Assembly: GCA_027310565.1 (NCBI GenBank)
Contig: DAIDAP010000037.1
Location: 124,001-188,000, forward strand
Length of the DNA stretch: 64,000 nt
Reading direction: 5' to 3'
DNA from: Chloroflexota bacterium
Lineage (GTDB): Bacteria; Chloroflexota; Limnocylindria; P2-11E
Shown: one piece after another, positions 39,785 through 48,673 of the stretch
Numbering within the stretch: position 1 is the first letter of the stretch
Layout: each line of letters opens with the position of its first letter
Program-made: the position numbers and the translations under genes
The notes under the pieces: generated by a model
The model's database searches: none
The model's input: only the letters and a program-made list of their open reading frames with translations
What the model was told of the DNA's origin: nothing

Positions 39785-42442
39785 TTAGCTGGTGCCACGT
39801 CCCCCGTTCAAGCGCTCGTGGACCGCCGACCGTGCCGCCGCCACGGCGTCGCCGACCCGAGCTACGTCCTTTCCTCCGGCCGAGGCGCTCTCGGCGTTGC
39901 CGCCGCCGCGGCCGGCGATGATCGCCTCGACCCGCTTGATGATCGCGTCCGCGTCGACTCGGCCGGCCACGTCCCTGGTCGCGGTCACGACGAGGTACGC
40001 CTTGCCCTCCCGGATCCCGCCGAGCACCACGACGCCGGAGCCGATCGCCGACTTCACGCGGTCGGAGAGAGCCCGCAGGTGCTTCACGTCGCCGTCCCCG
40101 ACGTCGGCCGCGACGAGCTTCGTCCCGTTCACGAGCTCGGCCGTATCGAGCAGCGACGCGGCCACGCTCTCGACCCCGCTCCGCTCGAGCGTGGCGATCT
40201 CCCTCTCGAGGCGCGACCGCGAGTCGACGAGCTGGGCGACCGCCTCGGGGACGCGCGGCGGCGGCACACGGAGCATGGCGCCGACCTGCGCGAGCCCGTC
40301 GCGCAGATCGCGGACCTCGCGGAGCGCCCCGATGCCGGTCACCGCCTCGATCCGCCGGACGCCAGCGCCGATGCTCTCCTCCTTCGTGATGAGGAAGAGG
40401 CCGATGTCGCCGGTGCAGTGGCAGTGCGTCCCGCCGCACAGCTCACGGCTCGGCCCGGCCTCGACGACGCGCACCTCGTCGTCGTACTTCTCGCCGAAGA
40501 GCGCCATCGCGCCGGACGCGAGCGCGTCCTGCAGCGGCATGACACGGGCGTGGACGCTCGCGTTCTCGAGGATCGCGCGGTTCACCTCGTCCTCGACGCG
40601 CCCGAGCTCCTCGGGCGTGAGCGCGCGGCCGAAGGTGAAATCGAAGCGCAGGTTCGGCGCGTGGACGAGCGATCCGGCCTGGTGCACGTCCTCGCCGAAG
40701 AGCCGCCGCAGCGTCGCGTGGAGGAGGTGCGTCGCGGTGTGGTTGCGCATGGTGTCGCGGCGCAGGTCGGCGTCCACCCCGGCCTTCGCCGCCGACCGCA
40801 GCCGGAGCACGCCGTCGACGACCTTCGCGCTCATCACGATGACGCCGGGGGCCGCCGTCTGCGTGTCGGCGACGAGCGCGCGGCCCTCGTCGGTGGTGAT
40901 CGTCCCGCGGTCGCCGACCTGTCCACCGCCCTCGGGGTAGAACGGCGTGCGGTCGAGGACGATCTCGACGTCGGCGCCCTCGTGCGCCGCCTCGACGCGC
41001 TCCCCGTTCACGACGAGCGACAGCACGGTCCCGTCCGTCTCGAGCTCGCCGTACCCGGTGAACTCGGAGCGGACGCCCTCGGTCTCCTTCAGCATCGCGT
41101 AGAACTGGCCGAACCTCATCGCGTCGAGCGAGAACTTCGCGGTCGCACGGCTCCGGCTGCGCTGCGCCTCGAGGAGCCGGCGGAATCCGTGCTCGTCGAT
41201 CTCCAGCGAGGCCGTGCTCGCGATCTCGCGCGTCATCTCGAGCGGGAAGCCGTAGGTGTCGTACAGCCGGAACGCGGTGTCACCGTCGATGAAGCGCTGC
41301 CCGCGCGCCCGCGCGCGCTCGATCGCCTCGTTCAGGAGGGCCAGGCCGTTCGCCAGCGTCCTCTCGAACTTGGCCTCCTCGTCGCCGATCACCTGCACGA
41401 TGCGATCGCGGCCGGATGTGAGCTCGTGGAAGTGCCGCTGCATCGTCTTGATCACCTCGCCGGCGATGACCGCCAGCGAGCCCGTGGCGAGGCCGAGGCG
41501 CCGGCCGTGCAGGGCGGCGCGGCGAACGAGCCGCCGAAGCACGTAGCCGCGCCACTCGTTCGACGGGGAGATCCCGTCGGCGATGAGGAATGTCGCGGCG
41601 CGCGTGTGCTCCGCCACGATGCGGATCGAGACGTCGCTCTCGGCCGACTCGCCGTAGGTCTTTCCCGAGAGCGCCTCGATCTTCTTCACCAGCGGCTGGA
41701 ACAGGTCGGTGCGGAACGTGTCGCCGGTCACGCCCTGCAGCACCTGCGTGATCCGCTCGAGGCCCGAACCCGTGTCGATGTTCCTCTTCGCGAGCGGCAC
41801 GAGCGTGCCGTCGGGCCTGCGGTCGTACTGCTGGAACACGAAGTTCCAGATCTCGATGAAGCGGCCGCAGTCGTCGCCCGGGTCGCAGTCGTGCGGCGCG
41901 GCGCCGGGCTGCGGGCCCTTGTCGACGAACACCTCGCTGTCGGGGCCGCAGAGGCCCGTCGGACCGGGCGCCCAGAAGTTGTGCTCGTCGCCGAGGCGGT
42001 AGACGCGCTCCGGCGGCAGGTACGCGAGCTCCTTCGTCCAGATCTCGTACGCCTCGTCGTCGCTCGTGTGGACGGTCGCGACGAGCGTGCCGGGGTCGAA
42101 GCCGAACTCCTTCGTGAGGAGCTCCCATCCCCAGGCGATGGCCTCCTTCTTCCAGTAGTCGCCGATCCCGAAGTTGCCGAGCATCTCGAAGAAGGTCTGG
42201 TGGTAGCCGTCGCGGCCGACCTCGTCGATGTCCGTCGAGCGGAAGACCTTCTGCACGGTGACGATGCGCTTGGCGGGTGGCTGCTTGCGGCCGAGGAAGT
42301 AGGGCACGAGCGGCTGCATCCCGGCGCTGGTGAACAGCACGCTCGGGTCGTCGCGCAGGATGAGCGGCCAGCTGGGCATGCGGTGATGCCCCCTCGCCTC
42401 GAAGAACTTGACGAACCGCTCCCGGATCTCAGCGCTGTCTAT
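39785..42442 (-). CDS. alaS: Alanyl-tRNA synthetase, apparent ATA start
   Basis: Charges tRNA-Ala. About 885 residues. The aminoacylation core includes GYHQTFFEMLGNFGIGDYWKKEAI and FWAPGPTGLCGPDSEVFVD; the editing domain has HTATHLLHATLRRLFGEDVHQ and ELCGGTHCHCTGDIG (zinc ligands); the C-terminal domain ends GRGGGNAESASAGG. The first ATG (42379, MPSWPLIL) would remove the conserved first helix: upstream, in frame, lie the residues DSAEIRERFVKFFEARGHHR, preceded by ATA at 42442 and a stop three codons further upstream. No ATG, GTG or TTG is available, so ATA (or a sequence error in ATG) is the likely start; AGGGAGTAGGG lies just before. Confidence 0.93.
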   Translation of the reverse strand: MDSAEIRERFVKFFEARGHHRMPSWPLILRDDPSVLFTSAGMQPLVPYFLGRKQPPAKRIVTVQKVFRSTDIDEVGRDGYHQTFFEMLGNFGIGDYWKKEAIAWGWELLTKEFGFDPGTLVATVHTSDDEAYEIWTKELAYLPPERVYRLGDEHNFWAPGPTGLCGPDSEVFVDKGPQPGAAPHDCDPGDDCGRFIEIWNFVFQQYDRRPDGTLVPLAKRNIDTGSGLERITQVLQGVTGDTFRTDLFQPLVKKIEALSGKTYGESAESDVSIRIVAEHTRAATFLIADGISPSNEWRGYVLRRLVRRAALHGRRLGLATGSLAVIAGEVIKTMQRHFHELTSGRDRIVQVIGDEEAKFERTLANGLALLNEAIERARARGQRFIDGDTAFRLYDTYGFPLEMTREIASTASLEIDEHGFRRLLEAQRSRSRATAKFSLDAMRFGQFYAMLKETEGVRSEFTGYGELETDGTVLSLVVNGERVEAAHEGADVEIVLDRTPFYPEGGGQVGDRGTITTDEGRALVADTQTAAPGVIVMSAKVVDGVLRLRSAAKAGVDADLRRDTMRNHTATHLLHATLRRLFGEDVHQAGSLVHAPNLRFDFTFGRALTPEELGRVEDEVNRAILENASVHARVMPLQDALASGAMALFGEKYDDEVRVVEAGPSRELCGGTHCHCTGDIGLFLITKEESIGAGVRRIEAVTGIGALREVRDLRDGLAQVGAMLRVPPPRVPEAVAQLVDSRSRLEREIATLERSGVESVAASLLDTAELVNGTKLVAADVGDGDVKHLRALSDRVKSAIGSGVVVLGGIREGKAYLVVTATRDVAGRVDADAIIKRVEAIIAGRGGGNAESASAGGKDVARVGDAVAAARSAVHERLNGGRGTS

Positions 42443-42517
42443 GTGTCCCTACTCCCTTCGCCGCCTTCGGCTGCCGCGCTCGCGGTGAACCGGGACGGGT
42501 CCCGGCCTCGCCGGTAC

Positions 42518-42556
42518 GAAAAAACGCGGGGCGACCGCACGGTCACTCCCCGCGTT
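42518..42556 (-). terminator. Rho-independent terminator after the YtxH-like gene
   Basis: Minus strand: ACGCGGGG (42555-42548 side) pairs with CCCCGCGT (42531-42524), with an inner GACC/GGTC stem, and is followed by a run of six T (42524-42519). It lies between the YtxH-like gene (ends 42587) and alaS. Another near-palindrome, CCGGGAC-CC-GTCCCGG, follows at about 42490-42506. It is the only hairpin with a T-run that I found. Confidence 0.8.
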
Positions 42557-42586
42557 CCCCTGCCTACGAGATGAGAGTCTAGCGAA

Positions 42587-42841
42587 TCAGGAGCGCGACT
42601 CGGTGCCTTCCGACTTCGCCGCGCCGTAGCGCTCCCACTGCTTCTTCGCCTCGTCGGCGAGCTCGCGGCCCTTCACCTGTGCCTGAAGGGACAGCTCCTG
42701 TGCCGCCCTCTGGAGCTCCTCGGCGCGGCGCCGGAGCTCGTCGGTGCGCTGCCGCAGCTCCTCGCGGGTCATGTCGCCCGGCTTCGGCGCGTACAGCAGT
42801 GCCAGGACCGCACCGGTGAGGACGCCGATGAAGAAGCCCAT
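42587..42841 (-). CDS. YtxH-like (general stress / envelope) small protein
   Basis: 84 residues from ATG 42841, preceded by GGGGGG. One N-terminal hydrophobic segment with the YtxH motif GFFIGVLTGAVLALLYAPKPGDMTREELRQR and then a long amphipathic, charged helix (TDELRRRAEELQRAAQELSLQAQVKGRELADEAKKQWERYG) likely to form a coiled coil. The family is of unknown function and often stress-related. It is followed by the terminator ahead of alaS; 34 bases separate it from the upstream membrane protein gene. Confidence 0.8.
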   Translation of the reverse strand: MGFFIGVLTGAVLALLYAPKPGDMTREELRQRTDELRRRAEELQRAAQELSLQAQVKGRELADEAKKQWERYGAAKSEGTESRS

Positions 42842-42875
42842 CTGACCCCCCTTTCGCCCGCGTGACGATCCCACG

Positions 42876-43133
42876 TTAGCGCCTGCCACGGCCCTCCGCG
42901 AGGCTCACGCCGACGGCCGCGATCGCGGCAGCGACGATCGCGAACGCGACCTGCGCGTCGCCGAGAACGCCGACACGGCTCGCCGTCAGCTCGCCGGCCG
43001 CCTGAGCGATGGCCACGCCTGCGAGCGCCAGCAGCCAGGCCCGTCCGAGCGACCGCGGCCGGCCGACGAGCGCGCGCAGCGCCGCCGGCACGCCGACGGC
43101 GACCAGGGCGAGCGGCACCAGGGCGGGAGGCAT
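42876..43133 (-). CDS. Small membrane protein, unknown
   Basis: 85 residues from ATG 43133, with three hydrophobic segments (ALVPLALVAVGVPAALRALV, AWLLALAGVAIAQAAG, VAFAIVAAAIAAVGVSL). The ATG shares one base with the stop of the glycosyltransferase-like gene (TGATG), implying coupling. I do not recognise a family. Confidence 0.6.
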   Translation of the reverse strand: MPPALVPLALVAVGVPAALRALVGRPRSLGRAWLLALAGVAIAQAAGELTASRVGVLGDAQVAFAIVAAAIAAVGVSLAEGRGRR

Positions 43134-44518
43134 CAGGCCGCGCGCTCGCGGCCGGCCGTCGCGCGCGGCCCGGACGGCATGGCGAAGAGCGTGATCGCAC
43201 CGGCGTCGCGCGCCTCCGACGCGTCGAGGCTCCCGAGCGGCATCCGCGCGAGCCCGGCGTACGCGAACAGCGGGACGAGGAAGAAATAGGAGAAGAGGCT
43301 CCGCCAGCCGAAGAACAGCGGGACGAACGCCAGGACGATGCCGAGCTCGGGGCTCGTGCGGCGGGTGCGCCAGGCGAGCGCGAGGCAGCCGAGCGCGGCC
43401 GCGACCTCGAGCGCCAGGTAGACGCCGCTCGGCAGGAGCGGCCAGCCGCCGCCGGTGGAGAGGAACACGAGACCGGCGCCGCGCGCGAACATCGGCAGAG
43501 CGGTGGGCGTCAGCACGCCGTCGATCCATGCCCGCGGGTCGGCGAGCACGAACGGCGCGTTCGTCGCGACGAAGACCGCGGCGGCCACGAGCGTCTGGCG
43601 CGCGGCCGCCCTCCATCCCTGCCGCGTGCCGATCGCCATCGCCCAGAACGGCCACGCGAACCACGCGAGCTGCTTCACCGACGCCGACACGCCGAACGCG
43701 AGCGCGCCGAGGCCGCGCTCCCGCCACATCCACGCGATCACCAGCGGGAGCGCGTAGAGGAGGTCGGCGCTGCCGCCGACGGTGAACGCGGTGATCGAGG
43801 CGGCCCCGAGGAGCCCGGTGAGCACGAACGGACGCAGACCGGCCGGAGCGCGCCACACCACGAGCGCCATCGCGGCGAGCAGCGACGCGAGGTACAGGTA
43901 GTTGGTGTCGAGGCCGAGCGCGACGAACGGCACGAGGAGCACGAACGAGAGCGCCGGGTACGACGGGTTCGAGACGAACTCGACGTTGCCGCCCTCCCGG
44001 CCCCGCACCGCCCACGCCGCGTCGAGCTGGTCGTCGCTGGGGTACAGGGGGACGGACGCGAAGAGCCCGCGCCGCAGCGGGGTCGTCCGGTCGGCGCCGA
44101 TGCCGAGGGCGTCGTAGCAGCGGAAGATGTCGAGCGTCGCGTACGGGTCGCGCCCCGCGAGGAGCTCGCCGGCCGCGCACTCGTTCAGCGCGATCGCGTC
44201 GTTGTGGTACGGCGTCCAGCCCTCGGGCTGGGCGCGCAGGACGGTGGCGAGCCACGCGAGCGACACGACGGCCATGACGCACACGAAGAGCCAGACCGCG
44301 CGATGGGCGCGCACCGCCCGCGGCGCGCCGCGCGAATCCCCGAGGCCGGTGCCGGCGAGGGCCATGACCGCCACGACGAGCGCGAGGCCTATCGCCAGCA
44401 CGACCGCCATCGCCCCCGGCCGCTCCGGCCGCTGCGTGATGATGGTGTTCAGGATCCCGGCGTAGTAGAGGGCGGCGCCGGCGACGGAGATCGCCGCGAT
44501 CCGGACGAGGGCGCGCAC
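43133..44518 (-). CDS. Multi-pass membrane protein, GT-C glycosyltransferase-like (GT87/DUF2029 type)
   Basis: 461 residues with about 10-11 membrane segments. A charged external loop near the start (PYHNDAIALNECAAGELLAGRDPYATLDIFRCYDALG) contains the acidic residues typical of the first loop of GT-C enzymes, and FVSNPSYPALSFVLLVPF and VGGSADLLYALPLVIAWMW resemble polyprenyl-phosphate-mannose transferases of the GT87 family. It probably adds a sugar to a lipid-linked substrate outside the membrane. Acceptor and donor are unknown. Its start abuts mnmA (stop at 44519). Confidence 0.75.
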   Translation of the reverse strand: MRALVRIAAISVAGAALYYAGILNTIITQRPERPGAMAVVLAIGLALVVAVMALAGTGLGDSRGAPRAVRAHRAVWLFVCVMAVVSLAWLATVLRAQPEGWTPYHNDAIALNECAAGELLAGRDPYATLDIFRCYDALGIGADRTTPLRRGLFASVPLYPSDDQLDAAWAVRGREGGNVEFVSNPSYPALSFVLLVPFVALGLDTNYLYLASLLAAMALVVWRAPAGLRPFVLTGLLGAASITAFTVGGSADLLYALPLVIAWMWRERGLGALAFGVSASVKQLAWFAWPFWAMAIGTRQGWRAAARQTLVAAAVFVATNAPFVLADPRAWIDGVLTPTALPMFARGAGLVFLSTGGGWPLLPSGVYLALEVAAALGCLALAWRTRRTSPELGIVLAFVPLFFGWRSLFSYFFLVPLFAYAGLARMPLGSLDASEARDAGAITLFAMPSGPRATAGRERAA

Positions 44519-45586
44519 TCAGTGACGCGGACGAGCGATGGTCCCGCCGCCCACGACCTCGTCGCCGTCGTACCAGACCACCGCCTGGCCGGGGGCGACG
44601 AGGGCGGGCGCGTCGAGCTCCAGCGTGGCTCCGTCCGCGCGCACGTCGACCCACCCTCCGAGCGGCGTGCCGCGGTAGCGGAGGACCGCCTCGGTGCGGA
44701 AGCGCTCGTCGGGCGCGGAGCCGGTGAAGGAGACGTCGCGCACCTCGTACGTCGTCGCGGCGACCTCCTCACGGGTGCCCACGACCGCCGCGCGCCGATC
44801 GAGGTCGAGCCGCAGGACGTAGACGCGCTCGCCGGTCGCGACGCCCACCCCGGACCGCTGCCCGACGGTCAGCGTGCCGATGCCGGCGTGCGCGCCGACG
44901 ACCGTGCCGTCGGCCCGCTCGACGGGACCGGGCCTGAACGCCTCGGGGGCGCGCGCGCGCACGAAGTCCCGGTAGTCCCCGCCGATGAAGCACACGTCCA
45001 TGCTGTCGGGCTTCGCCGCCGTCGGCAGGCCGAAGCGCGCGGCGATCCGTCGTGTCTCGGCCTTGTCGGCGAGCTCGCCGACGGGCAGGGCGAGGCGCGC
45101 GAGCTCGCGCTGGCCGAGCATGTAGAGCGCGTACGACTGGTCCTTCGCCGCATCGGCCGCCCGCAGCAGACGGTGCCGGGCGCCGTCGTGGGCGACGCGC
45201 GCGTAGTGACCGGTCGCGAGCCGGTCCGCCCCGAACTTCGCGACGACGTCGCGCAGCAGCGCCTCGAACTTCACGTGCCGGTTGCAGGCGACGCAGGGGT
45301 TCGGGGTCTCGCCCGCGGCGTACGAGCGGACGAAGCGGTCGACGACGCTCCGGCCGAACACGTCCGCGTAGTCGAGCGCGTAGAAGGGGATGCCGAGGAC
45401 GCCCGCGGCCCGCCGCGCGTCCTCCCCCGCCTCGTCGGTCCCGCAGCAGCGCGGCGCGCCGGCGTCGTGGCCGGCCGGGACCAGGCGCATCCACACGCCG
45501 ACGACGTCCTCGCCGCGCTCCGCCAGGAGCGCCGCCGCGACGGACGAGTCGACGCCCCCGCTCATCGCGACGAAGACGCGACTCAT
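44519..45586 (-). CDS. mnmA: tRNA-specific 2-thiouridylase MnmA
   Basis: Adds the 2-thio group to uridine-34 of tRNA-Lys, -Glu and -Gln. 355 residues from ATG 45586. PP-loop VAMSGGVDSSVAAALL, then the catalytic cysteine in GETPNPCVACNRHVKF, the second cysteine in KPDSMDVCFIGGDYRDF, and the C-terminal domain LRYRGTPLGGWVDVRADGATLELDAPALVAPGQAVVWYDGDEVVGGGTI. It is coupled (ATGA) to the upstream cysteine desulfurase, which probably supplies its sulfur. Confidence 0.96.
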   Translation of the reverse strand: MSRVFVAMSGGVDSSVAAALLAERGEDVVGVWMRLVPAGHDAGAPRCCGTDEAGEDARRAAGVLGIPFYALDYADVFGRSVVDRFVRSYAAGETPNPCVACNRHVKFEALLRDVVAKFGADRLATGHYARVAHDGARHRLLRAADAAKDQSYALYMLGQRELARLALPVGELADKAETRRIAARFGLPTAAKPDSMDVCFIGGDYRDFVRARAPEAFRPGPVERADGTVVGAHAGIGTLTVGQRSGVGVATGERVYVLRLDLDRRAAVVGTREEVAATTYEVRDVSFTGSAPDERFRTEAVLRYRGTPLGGWVDVRADGATLELDAPALVAPGQAVVWYDGDEVVGGGTIARPRH

Positions 45587-46740
45587 GCCGGGACCGCCGC
45601 CGCACCGCGGATGCGCGCCACGATCGGCGGCAGCGCGGCGAGGAAGGCCGCGACGTCGCCGGAGGTCGTCGCGCGGCCGACCGTGACCCGCAGCGAGCCC
45701 TTCGCGGTCTCGGCGTCGAGCCCGAGCGCGAGGAGCACGTGCGACGGCGCGGTGTCGCCCGAGGTGCAGGCCGAGCCGCTCGAGACCGCGAACCCCTCGA
45801 GGTCGAGCGCCATCACCAGCGACGGCCCGTCGGCGCCGCGGAACACGAACGACGCGTTGTTCGGCAGCCGCTCGGTGCGGTGGCCGGTGAGGCTCGCGTC
45901 GGGCACCCGCGCGAGCACGCCGTCGATGATCCGGTCGCGCAGCGCGGCCTGCCGCACCGACTCGCGCTCGCGCCGCTCCCCGGCGAGACGCATGACGAGG
46001 CCGAGCGCGGCGATGCCGGCCACGTTCTCCGTCCCGGCCCGCCGTCCCTTCTCCTGTCCGCCGCCGGTCTGCACGGTGGCGAGGCGCGTGCCCCTCCGCA
46101 CGTAGAGCGCGCCCACCCCCTTCGGCCCGTGGAGCTTGTGCGCGTTGAGCGAGACGAGGTCGACCGGCAGCTCGCGGACGTCGAACGGGACCGCGCCGAC
46201 CGCCTGCACCGCGTCGCTGTGGAAGACCACGCCGCGCTCGCGGCAGATCGCGCCGATCTCGCGGATGGGCTGCAGCGCGCCGATCTCGTTGCTCGCCGCC
46301 ATGACCGAGACGAGCGCGGTGCGCCCGTCGATCGCGCCGGCGACGGCACGTGGATCGACGCGGCCCGTCGCGTCGACGCCGACGACCGCGACGCGCACGC
46401 CCTCGCGCTCGAGGTCGTGGGCCGTGTCGAGCACCGCGTGGTGCTCGATCGCGCTCGTCACGAGGCCGTCCCGCTCTCCGCGGTGCGCCTTCAGGACGCC
46501 GCGGAGCGCCAGGTTGTCCGCCTCCGTGCCGCCGCCGGTGAAGATGATCTCCGAGGGCTCGGCGCCGATCACGGCCGCGACCCGCTCGCGCGCCTCGTCC
46601 ACGATGGCGCGCGCGGCGCGACCCTCGGCGTGGATGCTCGAGGCGTTCCCGTGGACGTCGCGGTGGACGCGCGCCATCGCCTCGGCGACCTCGGGGTCGA
46701 CCGGCGTCGTCGCGGCGTGGTCGAGGTAGACGCGCTTCAC
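45583..46740 (-). CDS. Cysteine desulfurase
   Basis: PLP enzyme of the NifS/IscS class that releases persulfide sulfur from cysteine. 385 residues from GTG 46740. Motifs: VYLDHAATTPVDPEV, FTGGGTEADNLAL, ATSAIEHHAVLDT-like SAIEHHAVLDTAHDL, the PLP lysine in SLNAHKLHGPKGVGALYVRRGTRL and the mobile-loop cysteine in VSSGSACTSGDTAPSHVLLALG. The GTG lies six bases after a -10-like TAGACT, so the message may be leaderless. Confidence 0.95.
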   Translation of the reverse strand: MKRVYLDHAATTPVDPEVAEAMARVHRDVHGNASSIHAEGRAARAIVDEARERVAAVIGAEPSEIIFTGGGTEADNLALRGVLKAHRGERDGLVTSAIEHHAVLDTAHDLEREGVRVAVVGVDATGRVDPRAVAGAIDGRTALVSVMAASNEIGALQPIREIGAICRERGVVFHSDAVQAVGAVPFDVRELPVDLVSLNAHKLHGPKGVGALYVRRGTRLATVQTGGGQEKGRRAGTENVAGIAALGLVMRLAGERRERESVRQAALRDRIIDGVLARVPDASLTGHRTERLPNNASFVFRGADGPSLVMALDLEGFAVSSGSACTSGDTAPSHVLLALGLDAETAKGSLRVTVGRATTSGDVAAFLAALPPIVARIRGAAAVPA

Positions 46741-46743
46741 CCC

Positions 46744-46752
46744 TAAAGTCTA
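46744..46752. promoter_or_regulatory. Back-to-back -10-like boxes (TAAAGTCTA)
   Basis: The 17 bases between the cysteine desulfurase and the small plus-strand frame hold TAAAGT on the plus strand (46744-46749), eight bases before GTG 46758, and TAGACT on the minus strand (46752-46747), six bases before GTG 46740. Both suit leaderless transcription. Confidence 0.45.
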
Positions 46753-46757
46753 GGTGC

Positions 46758-46895
46758 GTGCTCCCGTTCCTCGGCGCCCTCGTGCTGTTCGTCGTGCTCG
46801 GTCTCCTGCTGCTCGCCGAGCGCTCCGTCGAGCGGGCGCGGCGCCGCCCGCGTCTTCCCGGCGGCCGGCGCGGGCGTCTGCCTCCCGGCGGCTAA
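46758..46895 (+). CDS. Small single-pass membrane protein, 45 residues
   Basis: GTG 46758 opens a frame to TAA at 46893-46895 with an uncharged hydrophobic N-terminal segment (about residues 2-20, LPFLGALVLFVVLGLLLLA) followed by a strongly basic, arginine- and glycine-rich tail. The topology suggests a small membrane protein with a cytoplasmic basic tail. A TAAAGT box sits eight bases upstream. It overlaps the aspS end, read convergently, by four bases and fills the gap between two minus-strand genes. No homologue is recognised. Confidence 0.5.
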   Translation: MLPFLGALVLFVVLGLLLLAERSVERARRRPRLPGGRRGRLPPGG

Positions 46896-48670
46896 CGCCT
46901 CTCGTCCGGCGGCGCGACGACCCGCAGGCCGAGCTCCTGGAGCTGGTCGTCGGTCACCGGCGCGGGCGCCTCGAGCATCGGGTCGTAGCCGGTCTGCGTC
47001 TTCGGGAAGGCCTGCACTTCGCGGATGTTCTCCGTCCCGGCGAGCGTCATCACCAGCCGGTCGATCCCGGGCGCGATGCCGCCGTGGGGCGGTGCGCCGT
47101 ATTCGAGCGCGTCGAGGAGCGCGCCGAACCGCGTCCGCGCCTCCTCCGTGCCGATGCCCATCTGGCGGAAGACGCGCTCCTGCATCGCGCGGCGGTGGAT
47201 GCGGACGCTGCCGCCGCCGAGCTCGCGCCCGTCGACCACGAGGTCGTACTGCTTGCTCCGCGCCTTCTCCGGCGCGGTGTCGAGGAGCGCGATGTCGTGG
47301 TCGGTGAGCGGGCCGCAGAACGGGTTGTGGGCGAACGTCCACCCGCCCTCGGCGGTGCGCTGCACGAGCGGGAACTCGTGCACCCAGAGGGCGTGGTGGG
47401 CGGAGGCGTCCGCGAGGCCGAGCGCCTGCCCGAGGTGCTCGCGCAGCGCCCCGAGCGACCCGCTCGCCACGTCGTAGGTGTCGGCGACCGCGAGCACAAG
47501 GTCGCCGGCCGTCGCGCCGGTGCCGCGCCGCAGCGCCTCGAGCTCGGCGGCGGTGAGGAACTTCGCGACCTGTGAGGACACCTCGCTTCCCTTCATCGCG
47601 AACTGGGCGAGGCCCTTCGCGCCCTTGCGCCTGACGATCGCCCCCCAGCCGTCCACCTCCTTGCGCGTCGCCTCGGCCTTCCCCGGAACGACGATCGCGC
47701 GCACGGCGCCGCCGGCGTCGATCGCCGAGCGGAACGCGTTGAACGAGGTCGCGCGGAAGACGTCGGTGAGGTCGACGAGCTCCATGCCGAACCGCAGGTC
47801 CGGGCGGTCGGTGCCGAAGCGGCGCACGGCCTCCTCGAAGGTGAGCCGCGGCCAGGGGACCTGCTTGAACGGCTTGCTCGCGAACCTCTCGAAGACCCGC
47901 GTGTAGAGGTCCTCGGCGAGCGCCATCACGTCCTTCGGCTCGACGAAGGACATCTCGACGTCGAGCTGCGTGTGCTCGAGCGTGCGGTCGGCGCGCGGGT
48001 CCTCGTCGCGGTAGCAGCGCGCGATCTGGAAGTACCGGTCGATCCCTCCGACCATGAGGATCTGCTTCAGCTGCTGCGGCGACTGCGGCAGCGCCCAGAA
48101 CTTCCCCGGGAAGTAGCGCGACGGCACCACGAGGTCGCGCGCGCCCGTGGGGTCGGAGCGGATGAGGTTCGTCGTCTCGATCTCCCAGAAGCCACGCGTC
48201 GTCATGTACTCGCGGATGAACGCGACGACCTCGTGCCGCAGCCGCATGAGGTCCTTCGAGCGCTCGCGGCGCAGGTCGACGTAGCGGTACTTCCAGCGCA
48301 GCGTCTCCTCGACCGACGTCTCCTCGTTCACGTAGAACGGCGGCGTCCTGGACTCGTTGAGCACGGTCACCTCGGACGCGACGACCTCGAGGTCGCCCGT
48401 CGGGAGCTTCGGGTTGCGGGTGCCCTCGGGGCGCGGGCGCACCGAGCCCCGCACCTGGATGACCCACTCGTTGCGCACGTCCTTCAGCGCGGCGTGCGCC
48501 GCCGGCTGCTCGGTCGCGTGCGCGACGACCTGCGTGATGCCGTAGCGGTCGCGCAGGTCGATGAACGTGACGTTGCCGTGGTCGCGACGCGTGTGCACCC
48601 ATCCGGCCAGCGTCACCGCCGACCCGGCGTCCGGCGCGCGCAGCTCGCCGCAGGTCCTCGTGCGCAGCAC
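46892..48670 (-). CDS. aspS: Aspartyl-tRNA synthetase
   Basis: 592 residues, bacterial-type class II enzyme. Anticodon-binding OB fold (VTLAGWVHTRRDHGNVTFIDLRDRYGITQVV), motif 2 FQIARCYRDEDPRADRTLEHTQLDVEMSFV, the GAD insertion domain and motif 3 HGGIAPGIDRLVMTLAGTENIREVQAFPKTQTG. Whether it is discriminating (tRNA-Asp only) or also charges tRNA-Asn is not decided here. GTG start 48670 lies three bases after the hisS stop. Confidence 0.97.
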   Translation of the reverse strand: MLRTRTCGELRAPDAGSAVTLAGWVHTRRDHGNVTFIDLRDRYGITQVVAHATEQPAAHAALKDVRNEWVIQVRGSVRPRPEGTRNPKLPTGDLEVVASEVTVLNESRTPPFYVNEETSVEETLRWKYRYVDLRRERSKDLMRLRHEVVAFIREYMTTRGFWEIETTNLIRSDPTGARDLVVPSRYFPGKFWALPQSPQQLKQILMVGGIDRYFQIARCYRDEDPRADRTLEHTQLDVEMSFVEPKDVMALAEDLYTRVFERFASKPFKQVPWPRLTFEEAVRRFGTDRPDLRFGMELVDLTDVFRATSFNAFRSAIDAGGAVRAIVVPGKAEATRKEVDGWGAIVRRKGAKGLAQFAMKGSEVSSQVAKFLTAAELEALRRGTGATAGDLVLAVADTYDVASGSLGALREHLGQALGLADASAHHALWVHEFPLVQRTAEGGWTFAHNPFCGPLTDHDIALLDTAPEKARSKQYDLVVDGRELGGGSVRIHRRAMQERVFRQMGIGTEEARTRFGALLDALEYGAPPHGGIAPGIDRLVMTLAGTENIREVQAFPKTQTGYDPMLEAPAPVTDDQLQELGLRVVAPPDERR

Positions 48671-48673
48671 GGC

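Noticed and set aside
42443-42586. T-box-like riboswitch upstream of alaS
   Set aside because: The interval is only 144 bases and already contains the terminator of the YtxH-like gene. The conserved T-box sequence AGGGTGGTACCGCG is not present; GGGAGTGACC is only a weak resemblance.
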